NCBI GenBank assembly: GCA_022701365.1
Contig: JAKUHH010000035.1
Location: 62,001-126,000 of the forward strand
Source: Mycocentrospora acerina
Taxonomy: Eukaryota > Ascomycota > Dothideomycetes > Pleosporales
Length of the DNA: 64,000 bases
Direction of reading: 5' to 3'
The translations under genes were made by a program, and so were the position numbers. A model generated the notes under the pieces. The model ran no database searches. It saw nothing but the letters and a program-made list of their open reading frames with translations, and was not told the DNA's origin. How positions within the stretch are numbered: the stretch's first letter is position 1; every line of letters starts with the position of its first letter. Below are positions 51,892-63,120 of the stretch, piece by piece.

Positions 51892-53029
51892 GGCGGCGGT
51901 GGTCGAGGCGAGGGGCGGCGGAGCAAAGGGGCGGCAGCAACTCCAGAATATCAGCAGGTGCGTTCGCCTTGTTGCCGATGGGATATCCTGGAGTGCTCGG
52001 GAGCGTCGAGGGGCGGCGTGGGCGAGGTTGCAGTGCTGCAGCGTTGCCGTGTTGCGGCCGTCGGTGGGCGCGGGTGGTGGGGAAAGTTTAGTTTTGGTTC
52101 GCCTGGATGCGTCATGGCGTCTTGTTATGTCAGCACGCGCTGCCCGGCACCACTCAACGCGTGCCTGGACGCGTCTCGCATGTTTACATGACATGCATGC
52201 GTATTTGTATATATGTACATGTATATACACTTGAACATGAATATACACTTGTGTATTCATATGCAAGTATACACATGTGTTTATATACACGCGCGTTAAT
52301 TCATACTAGCATCTGTTTAGATTCACTGGTATGCATGTACACATGCACACATGCACACATGTACACATGTACACATGTACAGACATGTATTTATCAATGA
52401 TGACATGCACTCGAATAAGTATTAATTTATTCATCTACGTCTAATTCAACTTTATTGCACAGTTATTTCTTTAGTATTCTCTCTGCACACATGTCCACAT
52501 ATAAACTTGTGCACACACTCATATACATGTCCGTTTATCTCTTCTTGCGTCTGCACACATTACCACTTCCACACACACACCGTCTTCTACCCATCACATG
52601 ACACGGCGCTGCTCCACACATGACCTTGGCCACACCACGCGGCTCGCATTCCATGGATCCACATATCTCGTCTTTGTCACCTCACTCATTCATTGGCTCA
52701 CTAATTCCCTCTCCCACGCTGGCCTGCACTCTCTCCCACTCTAGTCTGCACTATTTGGTCTGCACCCTCTGCTTGCACCCTCTGCCTGCCCTCTTGCCCC
52801 TTCTTCCACCCGCCCAAAAGGCATTCACGACTCTCGTCCACGTGGTCCTGCACCACACCATGCCCGCCCTTCTCGCCCCTCTCGCCCCGTGTCTTGCCCT
52901 CTCCCCTAGACCTCACCATATACTTCGTCCTAGACCCTGTGCCATCATCTCTCCACCTATTTTCCTTTCCACCGTTCCATAGTCGACTCCGACCTTGACC
53001 AAACATTCTCTATCTTCGCTTATTTAGTA
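51892..53029. other. Divergent promoter region with ACATG repeats
   Basis: About 1.1 kb between the BTB start and the 53030 gene. A zone at 52190-52390 is built from ACATG, TACAC and TATAC units, with ACATGC/ACATGT in tandem from about 52332 to 52388. After it the sequence is pyrimidine-rich (CTCTCC, CCTCTGC) up to 52980, as in long fungal leaders. Confidence 0.55.
52332..52388 (+). repeat. ACATGC/ACATGT hexamer repeat
   Basis: About eight ACATGY-type units, several of which are palindromic ACATGT or GTACAC junctions, in the divergent BTB/53030 promoter. Confidence 0.85.
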
Positions 53030-54894
53030 ATGGCTGCTGGCTATACCAATTCTTCTCAGAATACCATCCCTCTTGCTCCCCAGTCTTCAACGCTGCCTTC
53101 GTCTAGACGCTACCGACGACGAACGTGTCAGCATCGTGAGTCTCTTACACTGCACTCACCAACTTCCCACCTAGGAACAGCTGTCCATCAGCGCGAATTT
53201 GCTCCTACTCGTAAGTTTCTGGCCTTGCCGTCTGGGCCAGACACTTACTTATCTTGACAGGGAACCGCTTCAGTCTCCTAGCAGAAGAAGCACAGGCGTC
53301 TACCGAGCCCAAGTCTAACTTTGGCTTTGCTTCCAGCGCTGCCGGACGACCAAAGCCGCCGAGGAAGTGCAGCAGAAGATACTGCAGATTCAAGAACGCT
53401 AGACACAAGAAGACAGAGACCCTCGCCTTGGATGCACAGAGTAAGACAATTGTCACACTACGTCTAAATAACGACGGGCCGATGACCATAGCACCACCAC
53501 CTCAAGATTGCAGCCATCAGCCTGGAGTAGTCAGTAGTTGGCCCACATTCTCAACCAACAGCGACACAAGCCACTGCGCACCGCAATTCAGACCAAACGC
53601 GCTCCCACTGCCAACGCCAACGCCAAGGACATTCGAGCCAACAATGTTCATGCCAACTGTCTTTGAGCAAACAGACACGCAGGCTTCGACCAATCTTCCT
53701 CTTTTCCATCCAAGATTCTCTGGCACGTCACCGAAAATATGGACTTATACACGTCAGGATTCAGACATCTTTCTCTCTTCCAGAACTCATGTCGTTGCAG
53801 AAACACCATCAACAACAACTTTCACTTTTGCAGCAAGGAGACTTGGGTCCCTCCTAACCGACTTGGAAGTTGAAACGGAGGCGTATCGTACTAGTACTTC
53901 CGTCTTGCCACTGCCAGCACGGGCCCTTGGTCCTCAGTATTGTTCTGTTGCCCCTAAATCATCGGCTATGGCTTTCAAGTCTGTTCCCGTTGACCCAGCT
54001 TATTACAAATCATCGCTCGCTCGGGACTTTTCCACAACACCAGCATCAATGTATTCAATTCCATCACCATCACCACCGTCAACTCCGCTCGCCATATTTC
54101 CGCCTTCATCTGTCGGTTCCGTTCAGCCAGCTTGGTCCGACCAGAGCTCTTTATCGCCATGGTCTTCTCCGCGCCCGTGGGAACTGACAGCCCGACATTC
54201 AATATGGCCCGTTGTCTCTGGAGAGTTTCCTGCCTTTAGCCCTTCTCTTTCCCCACCATTCACGGTCCCAGTCACATCTCGCTCCCGCTTCTTCGACATT
54301 CCACTGATCAGACTCCAAAAAGAATCTCCCAGGCCGCTTCTTGCTAAAATGGGAGATTATTATGCAATCTATCGGGTGGCACGAAAAATCTCCCGGATGC
54401 AGAGAGACTTTACCAAGGTACTGGAGAGTGTCGAGATGCCGCGTTTTCAATCATCTCTGGAGATGAGCTTGTCTCCTGTGCACTATTCTGGAGCAAACGA
54501 GGCTGGTAGCCAGATGGAATTTGACTCAACGCTCAGTGATGACCCTAGTTTAGATTGGTCAGTTCAATATGAGAATGAGGTTGATGTGTTTAGTTTTGAG
54601 GAGAATTTGGACGCCAACTCTCCTTCTCCCTTGACGCCAGACTTGGTTTCGGATTTTGTGGATTTGGGCGCAAATTACAGTCATGTAGATCATGCTGTAC
54701 CTATTTCCGACTCCGGCAATGATGTTGACGACGTAGAAGACGAGCTTGAGAACTGGAGTGTGATTTCTGTCATCAGTAATCTACCTTCACCATTGCTTAC
54801 CCCACAGTATGCTGAGTCTTATGATGGCTTTTCAGTTGGTGACTGGATGCCATTTCCAGAAAATGGCCAATTTGGCCCGTGGCCATCATTGTAG
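53030..54894 (+). CDS. Uncharacterised Ser/Pro-rich protein, two or three exons
   Basis: I do not recognise the family. Proposed exons: 53030-53135, 53175-53210 and 53261-54894, giving 591 residues. The N-terminus is basic (SSRRYRRRTCQHR, then RPKPPRKCSRRYCRFKNARH), the middle is Ser/Pro/Thr-rich, a short charged segment (KMGDYYAIYRVARKISRMQRD, about residue 410) might fold as helices, and the C-terminal third is acidic. No secretion signal or membrane helix is visible. The second intron (53211-53260) is needed because it contains an in-frame stop. The first (53136-53174) is only 39 bp, a multiple of three without a stop, so it may be retained, giving 604 residues. The gene is divergent from the BTB gene. 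Confidence 0.65.
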
Positions 54895-55616
54895 GAAGAG
54901 CAAAAAGTCTCGGCGTGGAATCGTTGAGGAGCATACCATGCAGGCAAGGTAAAACTAGGTGCACCAATTGGACCATGCTAAAGGCAGCAGTAAAATCTGC
55001 AGAGGCAAGAGAAGGATTTGGGCCCTACAAGGAATGTGGGAAATTTGAATAGAATCATGGATTAGAACCAAGCGTGTAATTGAATACCAAACACCGGCGT
55101 GTTAGTTTACAATCAAATGACCTTGGATCGGGGATCAAGAATTAGAACTTTATAGATAATATAAACAAAAATCACTATGATGAAACTTGGTTAAATCCAC
55201 ATTCGTATTATGCGATCTAACGATGAAATTCGGTCTACTGTTTCTTTATCGCCTCGAAGTCTGTCAAGAGTCTGCTCTGTTGTATTTTGAGAGATGAAAT
55301 ATCCTATCCATATTCATATCTACAATACCCAAGCAATACCTTTGTTAACCCACAAAACAGGCCAGGCCATCTACTCAGAAAAACCCTACAAACACACAAG
55401 GACGCTCTCGGTACCGCGGACTCCGTGGACACCGGCAGCCACTTGGCGAAACCCCCAGCGGACACTCCATCTCGGACCAACACTCCTTACAGAAAATTCT
55501 GTACTAACATCCTATTAATTATATATATACATATATATAAACGCACATCCACATCTCCATCTCCTCCATCCTTACCACAAAGACAAGAAAAGAAAAGAAG
55601 AGAAAAGAACAGAAAA
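54895..55616. other. Intergenic between tandem genes
   Basis: About 720 bp, AT-rich in 55080-55260. Near 55570-55616 a purine-rich AGAAAAGAAAAGAA stretch leads into the next start codon and is probably leader sequence. No gene. Confidence 0.5.
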
Positions 55617-56111
55617 ATGGCAACCTCCCTCCCCCCAATCCCACGCTTCGTCTTCACCGTCCTAGAACCCAGCCTCCAAATCAGCGGCTTCCTCCTCTCC
55701 TCCTTCTTCCCTTCCTTCTACCTCTCCTCCCAAACGGGGGGAGCGGGGGATCCCACCGCACCCATTTCGACGCGGGAGCTTACCCCCTCGGAGGAAATCC
55801 CCCTGTACCAACTTAGTAATTTGTTTCTCCTCGTCGCGATGATGAGTCTGTATGTGATGCATTCGACGGGGGAGGAGGCGGTGGCGAGGGCGGTGTTGAA
55901 GGCGTTGTGGTGGGGGGATGTGGGGCATGTTGCTGTGACGGCTTGGGGGATGGGGGCGAAGGGGTTGAGGGCGTGGAGGACATGGGGGGTTGTCGGGTGG
56001 GGTGGGTTTGTGGTGCCGGTGGGGATGTGGGTGGTTAGGTCGGCGTATTTTTTGGGGGTGTTTGGGGGGACGGCCAGGGGGGAGGGGGAGGAGGGGAGGA
56101 AGGTCGAGTGA
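55617..56111 (+). CDS. Small membrane protein, DUF7704-like
   Basis: 164 residues, no intron. It starts MATSLPPIPRFVFTVLEPSL, then QISGFLLSSFFPSFYLSSQT, a pattern I know from fungal DUF7704 proteins (PxxPRxxFxxxEPxxxxxGF). Three further hydrophobic helices follow, including LYQLSNLFLLVAMMSLYVMH, LWWGDVGHVAVTAWGMG and GWGGFVVPVGMWVVRSAYFL. The family spans the membrane four times; its function is unknown. Start 55617 is chosen because upstream codons (the frame is open to 55287) lie in a repeat-like leader. From about 55870 the codons are unusually G-rich, with many GGGGG runs. Confidence 0.72.
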   Translation: MATSLPPIPRFVFTVLEPSLQISGFLLSSFFPSFYLSSQTGGAGDPTAPISTRELTPSEEIPLYQLSNLFLLVAMMSLYVMHSTGEEAVARAVLKALWWGDVGHVAVTAWGMGAKGLRAWRTWGVVGWGGFVVPVGMWVVRSAYFLGVFGGTARGEGEEGRKVE

Positions 56112-56896
56112 TGGAGGGGGAGGGATAGTGATAGGGATGGATTTGGGGGGTTCGAGGGCTGGGGAATGGGGGGTGGAGAGGTTGAGACGGTACTAGTATG
56201 GTGGGTGTGGTTGGGAAATGTGAAAAGTCGGTTGGGCAGACGTTGTGGTCTGCGTGTGTGTCAGGATATAGCTCTACCCAACTGTGTCATGCAAGCCAAG
56301 AAAGTACTATGATCTTTCATCTGATGGACCACGAGATAGAGTAGTACAAATAATCAGGGCGAACAACTTCCTGGCAGCGATAGAGATGCAGTGATATATC
56401 GCCTTGGATTGAGATAGTCATTGGCAATCGCTGTCCTTGAATTCTTTTCACTCGCCGAACTCGAAAATGAAAATGAAAATGAAAATGAAAATGCAGGACG
56501 CACTACTAGAAAACACAGATAGAAATGTCCACTGTTGGCACGATACGTTGGTGTATAAATATGGGAGGACCAAAAGTTTTGGGATTGGGGGGCGTCCTGT
56601 AATTTCTGCGAGTCCTCATCCGACATCACACGCCAATGGCCTCAAAAAAATTATGGACATCTGGCTCAGATTCAGGGCATAAGCCCCAAGTTATACGGGA
56701 AGTCGTGCTGTCTTGTGCTGTGAAACTACCAATAGCAGTAATCAAGATGGGATGCAATTCGGAAATCTGCAAGTCATGAAAAAAAAAGTTGTCAAATCAG
56801 TAATATGTGTGATTGAAATCATAATTCATTCGACTAGCTTTTGATATCTAAAGTTTGTACCTGGACGTTCAACATGCGGGTAACCCTTTCAGCAAA
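56112..56896. other. Intergenic between convergent genes
   Basis: About 790 bp. It has a GGGGA/GGGAT-rich start, an AAAATG hexamer repeat near 56464-56494 and, at 56549-56565, a TATA-like 17-mer that recurs upstream of the GH71 gene. No gene. Confidence 0.55.
56464..56494 (+). repeat. GAAAAT hexanucleotide repeat
   Basis: Five GAAAAT units in a row ending GCAG. Confidence 0.9.
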
Positions 56897-58544
56897 TTAA
56901 ATCTTCTTGCTCGTGACGTCCGCACCATCCTTGTTGAGCGGCGCAGGGAACTCGCGTGAATCTCTCCCATCTTCAGGCAGCTTGCCGTCGAGGTTGGCAC
57001 TGTTGGCCAGCTGTTCGGCAGCGCCGGGCGCAAAGTCGCGGTATTCAGAGCTGGTTCCGAGCCTGAAGCCGAGGTAGATGGTCATCAGGAATGTGCAGCA
57101 GAGCATGGCAAATACAGTCCACTAGAGAGTTTGTTAGCTATACGTTCGACCGACAACAAAATATTCGAGATTGGATCACTTACGTTACCCATGACATATC
57201 TTGGGCCAGTTGCCGATGGGAACAAGAATGGCGCACTGATGCCTCCGCAGTTGGAAATGGCAATCGTCACACCAGTGGCCAACGCCGTTGCCGTAGACCC
57301 AGATACTGTTGCCGTTCGGTGAGCCAGGAATGGCATGACAGCAGAGTTTGTACATGCGATCAAAAACACAGCAACGTAGCGGCCGATCCAGTTGGTCAAT
57401 GTCGCCAGCAATAGATATCCCGTTCCGACAAGAACCAGACCAGCCAGTGCGTGGCGGATACGTTCCTTGGAGTAGTCGGAGTGCAAGCAGTTGCTTATGA
57501 TGATGATAAGACCAAAAACGTTCGGCGGGACGGTAAGCAGCTGTCCGATGTAGCCCTTGAACCCGAGGTTGGCGACAATGGTCGGCGAAAAGTAGCTGAA
57601 AGCGTTGAGACTGTTCACCATGAAGAAGTAGCTGAGCGCATAGATCCAGAACAGCGGGTCCAGGAGTGTCGCTTTGGCCGCCTTGGGATCAAAAGTCTTG
57701 TCCTCCTTGTTGGGGGCAAAAGGTCCCATGCGTGCAACGGCGAAGATGCGCTCCTCCTCAGTCAAGAACTTGGCGTCCTGTGGGTAGTTGGGCATGAAAA
57801 TCCACACAATGATGCCGAAGAGAACGGCAGGGATACCGGTGAGGATGAACAACCATTGCCAGCCAGCAAGGCCGGCTTTTCCGTTGAGGAACGAGATGCC
57901 AGTTGCGAGAAGACCGCTAAACGCTCCCGCTACAGCAACGGATCCAGCAAAGATGGCCAGGCGCGTCGCTCGCTCAGAGGGCTTGTACCAGTAGCATAGG
58001 TACATGACCACACCGGGGAAGAATCCAGCCTCACAGACACCCAGGAAGAACCGAACGATCAAGAGACCAGTGAAGCTTGAAACCGCCGATGTGCAAATGG
58101 TGATGATTCCCCAGCTGATCATGATGCGGCCGATCCAGACAGAGGGAGAGAAGTACTTCATGAAAAAGTTGCTAGGCGCTTCAAAAACCACATATGGCAC
58201 GAAGAAGACGGCGACGGCGATGTTGTAACGGTTTCCGGTGAGCTGAAGCTCTTTGACCATGTTGCTTGCGGGGACGTCGTTGTTGAGCGTGCGGGCATTT
58301 CCTAGGTTGACCTACGCATTATGTTAAAACTTGATTACTGACGGTGTCGCAACAAGCTACCTACTCTGTCAAGAAAGTTGATCAGGTACGATATACAGAT
58401 GAATGGCAGAATCCAGCGGTCAATTTTGCGGACAATGCGCTTCTCCATTGCCTTGTCGTTCAGGTCTGGGATATATGTCGTGCCCACACCAATGTCTTGC
58501 TCGACATTGCCATGGTCGGCATGTTTAACATCTTCCTTTGCCAT
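56897..58544 (-). CDS. MFS transporter, allantoate permease (Dal5) family
   Basis: Exons on the minus strand: 58365-58544, 57184-58311 and 56897-57121, giving 510 residues. Introns are 53 and 62 bp; the junctions give FLDR|VNLGNAR and VMGN|WTVFAM. The ACS/Dal5-type signature is clear: KIDRWILPFICISYLINFLD, GNRYNIAVAVFFVPYVVFEA, PSNFFMKYFSPSVWIGRIM, RFFLGVCEAGFFPGVVMYL, CYWYKPSERATRLAIF and PNYPQDAKFLTEEER. Twelve helices are expected. This fungal family includes carriers for allantoate, nicotinate, biotin-pathway intermediates and pantothenate; the substrate is not evident. A Pro/Asp-rich C-terminal tail follows the last helix. Confidence 0.9.
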
Positions 58545-61311
58545 GGTGAGTGAAATCGTTCAAAGACGAGGTCGCAATATGCAGTCGAGGAAATGCGACT
58601 TGAAGAGATGACCATCATGTTGAAGTGCGATGCTTTGTTTTAATACCATCTGGGGTTGCTACTACGGAGATACTATCCACGACCATTTTCGTTGCATCCA
58701 AGCAATACTACCCAAAGATCTAGAGATAGGTAACTGAGATAAGGCGTAAAACAGAGGCTCCTGTAGGATAGGCATCGCATCGCTAATTTTGACACCTGAT
58801 AGCGTGTTTTTCGTGTGGGGTATCCCCGTCGCTGAACCTGGGCCCATGGGAATTCGACCAATCAATGCGAGTGGAACATCCGACGAATGGCCGAAAGCGA
58901 TACCGGGGCGCAAATCCCCCGACTATCCAGGTCGTTGCACGCGCCACAGGTGCCGAAGTTTTCATCAGGTGTAAAATCTCGTCACATTGTGGTATGAGCA
59001 TGCCAAGTTTACCCAGAGATTGGCTGACGTTTTCTTCCGTTCCCACTCCCGCGAACTACTGCCACGGAACTACACTTATCAGTGGAGTCAAGCACTGACG
59101 GGGTACCCTTTTGTTGTTCCTGATCTTCACCTTAGCCTGCTTATCTCTTCTTCCCCGACATTTGAGGAATCTTCCTTAGAACGGACCGATTCACCTCGTG
59201 TAATCTATCTCCGCTCACCTTCATCCAGGCGTGCCACCTAGTCTTTACTTCCTCGAATTTCAATTCTCCAGCCTGAATCCTTCTAATTTACTCAGAGAAT
59301 GGTCGGACTCCTCCTCGAATCGACACTATGCTTGTCGTTGTAAATACTGCGATGACCGTAACGAAATCGTACACCAACAGTTCATTCATCAGCGCACATA
59401 ATAACACTGAATCCGATTGCAACAGGCCAGGATCGTAAGGTATTAATGCGAAGACACTCCTGGAATATCAACCGAGGAGGACATCAATAGACAGCCAGAC
59501 GGAACTATCCAGGTATTACTTCCTACTAAACGTAGAACACGTTGTATCACAGTCGTCTATTGAAGGATTACCAACCTCGTTGTATTCTGAGTCGTATCAG
59601 GCACAAAATGCACTTGGAATTAACATGGCACTTACTTGCCTTGGCGAAAAGGGCGCCGTTTTATTCTCGCGCCTCGATACAACTTGATTACTGAGAACCT
59701 CGCTAGTATAGCACAAATTAAGTGGCGAGGTAAAGGTAACGCATAAATCGACCATTTCGATTGGAATACCTATGGTATTGAGTAGGCAAGAACCAACAGC
59801 TAGAATATTCATGACTTCGGCTGAATTACTAGTGGTTGGCATTCACAAAGATGTCCGGCCTGTGCAGTACTAGCCTGAGCAAATGTGTATCATCACCAGG
59901 AGAGTTTACACTCTCACGACGCCAGACATAGTAGCGTTTACCCTAGTCTCGATTTTGGCCTCTCTCCGCGATTAGCCTTGAGTAAGAGTGGTGGTTGTGC
60001 CTTTCATAGCTGCGCGGCGAGGGAGCTAAAGATTATCATATCGGCGCACAGTCCATGAAGCTGTGTCTAAGAGTTCACTCTTCCAGGAAAATCCCGCAGT
60101 CTAAACAAAAAGCAGTAGTTTGAATTTATCCAGATGTCGAGATCATATCCACAACTGAAAGAGCAAGTATGACTGGAATCTCTACTGGCAAACTGTTAAA
60201 GAGATACTATTCATTCAAATCTTGTTTTTTTCCACAATCTCACCTGCATACTGGGCTATCATCTGATTCGAGCTTAAAACTCTCCAAGCCGAGACAAGAA
60301 TTTCAAGTCCTTAGCATTGTAAATGCTGACACTTGGCATCTTGGAATCTTTATCTTTGAATCTTTATCTTGAATGCGCTTTTCCAAGCTACTAAGTTTTA
60401 TCGTTTCAATCTTGGCCGTCATATTAGTATGACCAAGACTTGACGATTAGTCTCATGAGTAAACTTCTTGCAACTCTTCGCCTTCTAAACCAACTCCACA
60501 AGTCTGCTCCAAATCGCCACCAATGACCAAGTCTATTATCGTTACGACAAGGACTACCAGATTTATATCGGAAGAGAGGCCCAGGGCTCACTAAATCAGT
60601 AGTATATTTGGAAAAACCCCAAGCCGTCAGCCGTGGCATTTTAGAGATTCTCAAAAAGTAACAAGACTTATAGTGAAGCCTCAAGCCTTTATCAGAAGAC
60701 CCTAGCCAAGCAGATAGTATGTAATCGCGGACTTTGCACGATGGTATTTTGTCAAACAAATAGACTTTCAGTCATGTGATTGTGCATACATGCTGACGTA
60801 GATGACTGCTAGACGAGTGCAACAATTAGCAGTACAATTAAAACACAGTACTTTGCTTCACCACATGCCAAGAAGTAGCAGGTAGGATTAAGCCATAAAC
60901 TCTACTCATTTTGTATTCTTTATTGTTGACTTTACCAGAATTCAGCTGGAGTTTAAATTGACTATATGAGCAGTAGCAACATGTATGATCCTGCTGCAAA
61001 GCTATGTTGCGAACAACTTGTTGAAAAGCGAATGTCGAAACCACTACAAAGGGTCAAATTTCTCGCGTGCGCATTGATTAATCTGATTTAGAAAGGGAAT
61101 ACGATAATCACCGTATTAATTTGCTTTGTTCAATTAGCTCGAAAGACTTGTTGATTCTTGTCCACGTTAAAATATTAAATCTAAAGAACCTAGGTTCTAA
61201 ATTCTTCCTGTGACACTGTCTGCTGCCTCTAATATGCTCTTAGAAATGGTCACAAGCTGTCGAGTTTAATTTTGTTTCTGTGTATCTAACTTCAGAAGAT
61301 TGAAGTGGTTT

Positions 61312-61359
61312 GAATGCATTCAAGTACTTTAACGCGAATGCATTCAAGTACTTTAACGC
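61312..61359 (+). repeat. 24-bp direct repeat, two perfect copies
   Basis: GAATGCATTCAAGTACTTTA followed by ACGC occurs at 61312-61335 and again at 61336-61359 without a gap. A third, diverged copy (AAATGCACCAAGTGATTTAA) follows at about 61360-61379. Confidence 0.88.
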
Positions 61360-63018
61360 AAATGCACCAAGTGATTTAAGTAACAGCGGGATAACAACTC
61401 TTTAAGCCGATTAACAATCAAATCATAAGGGCAACACCTAACCTATTAAATCAACTATTGCACAAATAATATTGAAGCCTGCTCTCAATTGTGGACGATC
61501 ATGTCCAACCACTCAAGCACAGCAATTCCAATATGTTCAACAGCTCGTGTGATACAATACTGTCGATGGCATACCTTGCTGAATCGCCACAAAGTGCCTC
61601 TCGTCTAAATCACAAATGGGAGAGCCTGTATCATGACTTCACAGGCTGTACTTTGAGAAATGTAGGGCTTGGATCTCTTTACACACGAGAATCTGTGACT
61701 CTTCTAAAAATATTCCTACGTGACGGGATGTCGAAGAAGGGGTAAACAAGCGTCAAAGTACGCCTAATTATACCTCGGTTGTAATCACGAAAGCAACAGC
61801 TTTCAGCAAAAGAGCAGGATGTCGTGGGTCAGTGTGTATATAGAAGAGAGATTTACATGAGTGTAATTGATTGGAGATTGGATAACGTGAAGCTTGGGGA
61901 GACATATATAAGTGATGACATGAGCGTGCAGCTTGTGTCACATGATGGGGGATTCCTTTTTCAAACAAAGTGAGACAGCTTCACCACATGAACAAGCATA
62001 GTTGTGAAAGCCTACAATAGCATGGCTGAAACGATCTATAATATGACGGGAAAACGCAGAACTCAATGGTTCTCATCCGGCATCTTTCATCTGAATGAAC
62101 TGCTTGGAAACGGTCGGCAGCGATAATTCTACTGATAGTGGCGACATAACTGTATTGAACTGGCGTCTCGAAATTTGCAACGCGGAATAAGGCAAGCAGT
62201 GATTACAAAAATTCAGTCGAGATCCAGACTTTGTTTTGGGTAATCTGATCCGAGGTGATGGACAAGGCAGCGTATCATGCATTGGCCGCCTGAAAGTACC
62301 AGGTAGGCGCGGGAACGGCGAGAAGGAGTTTTGAAAATTAGGGAGGAGATGCTGAGGTTGTAGGTACAGGAAATCCTGGATTAGGTATCAATACAGGTCA
62401 CGGTATTTCAATGCTGGGGTAAATACAAGGATATAAGAGTAACTAGACGACGGACGCTAGAAAGAACAGAGAAGGTGCCCAGGCACGAGCATCTTAATAT
62501 ATCTCAACTAGCGCCAAAAATCTAGCACTAATGCTGCTGTGCCGTTCCTAGGAACTCTAATCTATCGTTCATCCAGATATGTGTGTAGAAGATCTGTCCA
62601 AGAATCCAAGCTTTTCGAATCCAAGAGATTTATAGATTTCGACCGATCCAGCTCTTCAGCCATTGGGGCGAATATCTATTTTCAGATAAAATCGTTGCAT
62701 AGAACAGGAGGGTTGTATTACACATTTTCAAATCGACTAGTACTGCCACGGCTTAACTACAAGGGTGAATATGTAGCCAAGTAGATACCAACCCATGTAC
62801 GACATCCATTTCCACAAATGAAGCGGTTGAGTTTCATTCACGATGTTTTCCTATGGCCTTTTGTTGCCTGTTCTCGATAGTTGGCAAGATACGCATGCAT
62901 TCATTCTCGGATGTTGGTCCTGTGTCGGGCAAGATCCGAGATTTGCTTTGGTTGCACTATTTATGTATTTTTTGGTCTGTAGTTCATCCATTTCATATGG
63001 AGGCTTGGTGATGTGATC

Positions 63019-63035
63019 TGGTGTATAAATATGGG
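63019..63035 (+). promoter_or_regulatory. TATA-box region of the GH71 gene
   Basis: TGGTGTATAAATATGGG lies about 85-100 bp upstream of the GH71 start codon, with a clear TATAAATA core. The same 17 bases occur at 56549-56565. A GT..AG pair downstream (about 63053 to 63104) may be a 5' UTR intron. Confidence 0.45.
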
Positions 63036-63120
63036 CAGTGAATCAGTTCAAGGTAACCATCACTTTTTAGAAACTCATCGCTTGACGTCTATTATCAATT
63101 TAGGCAATTCTCTATCTACA

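Larger units (their letters stand above)
58545..63120. other. 4.6-kb gene-poor region between Dal5-type MFS and GH71
   Basis: The largest gap in the window, AT-richer than the coding parts. It must contain two divergent promoters. A 24-bp direct repeat lies at 61312-61359 with a decayed third copy. Around 60460-60760 one plus-strand frame reads like coding sequence between a few stops (GLPDLYRKRGPGLTKSVVYL), which could be a relic. The open frames at 62539-62784 and 61491-61745 have no domain. I see no intact gene or element. Confidence 0.45.

Noticed and set aside
51892..52290. 133-codon N-terminal extension of the BTB protein
   Set aside because: The extra residues derive from ACATG/TATAC promoter repeats (Tyr-Ile-His-Val runs) and a Pro/Arg-rich leader; the internal ATG at 51891 is more credible.
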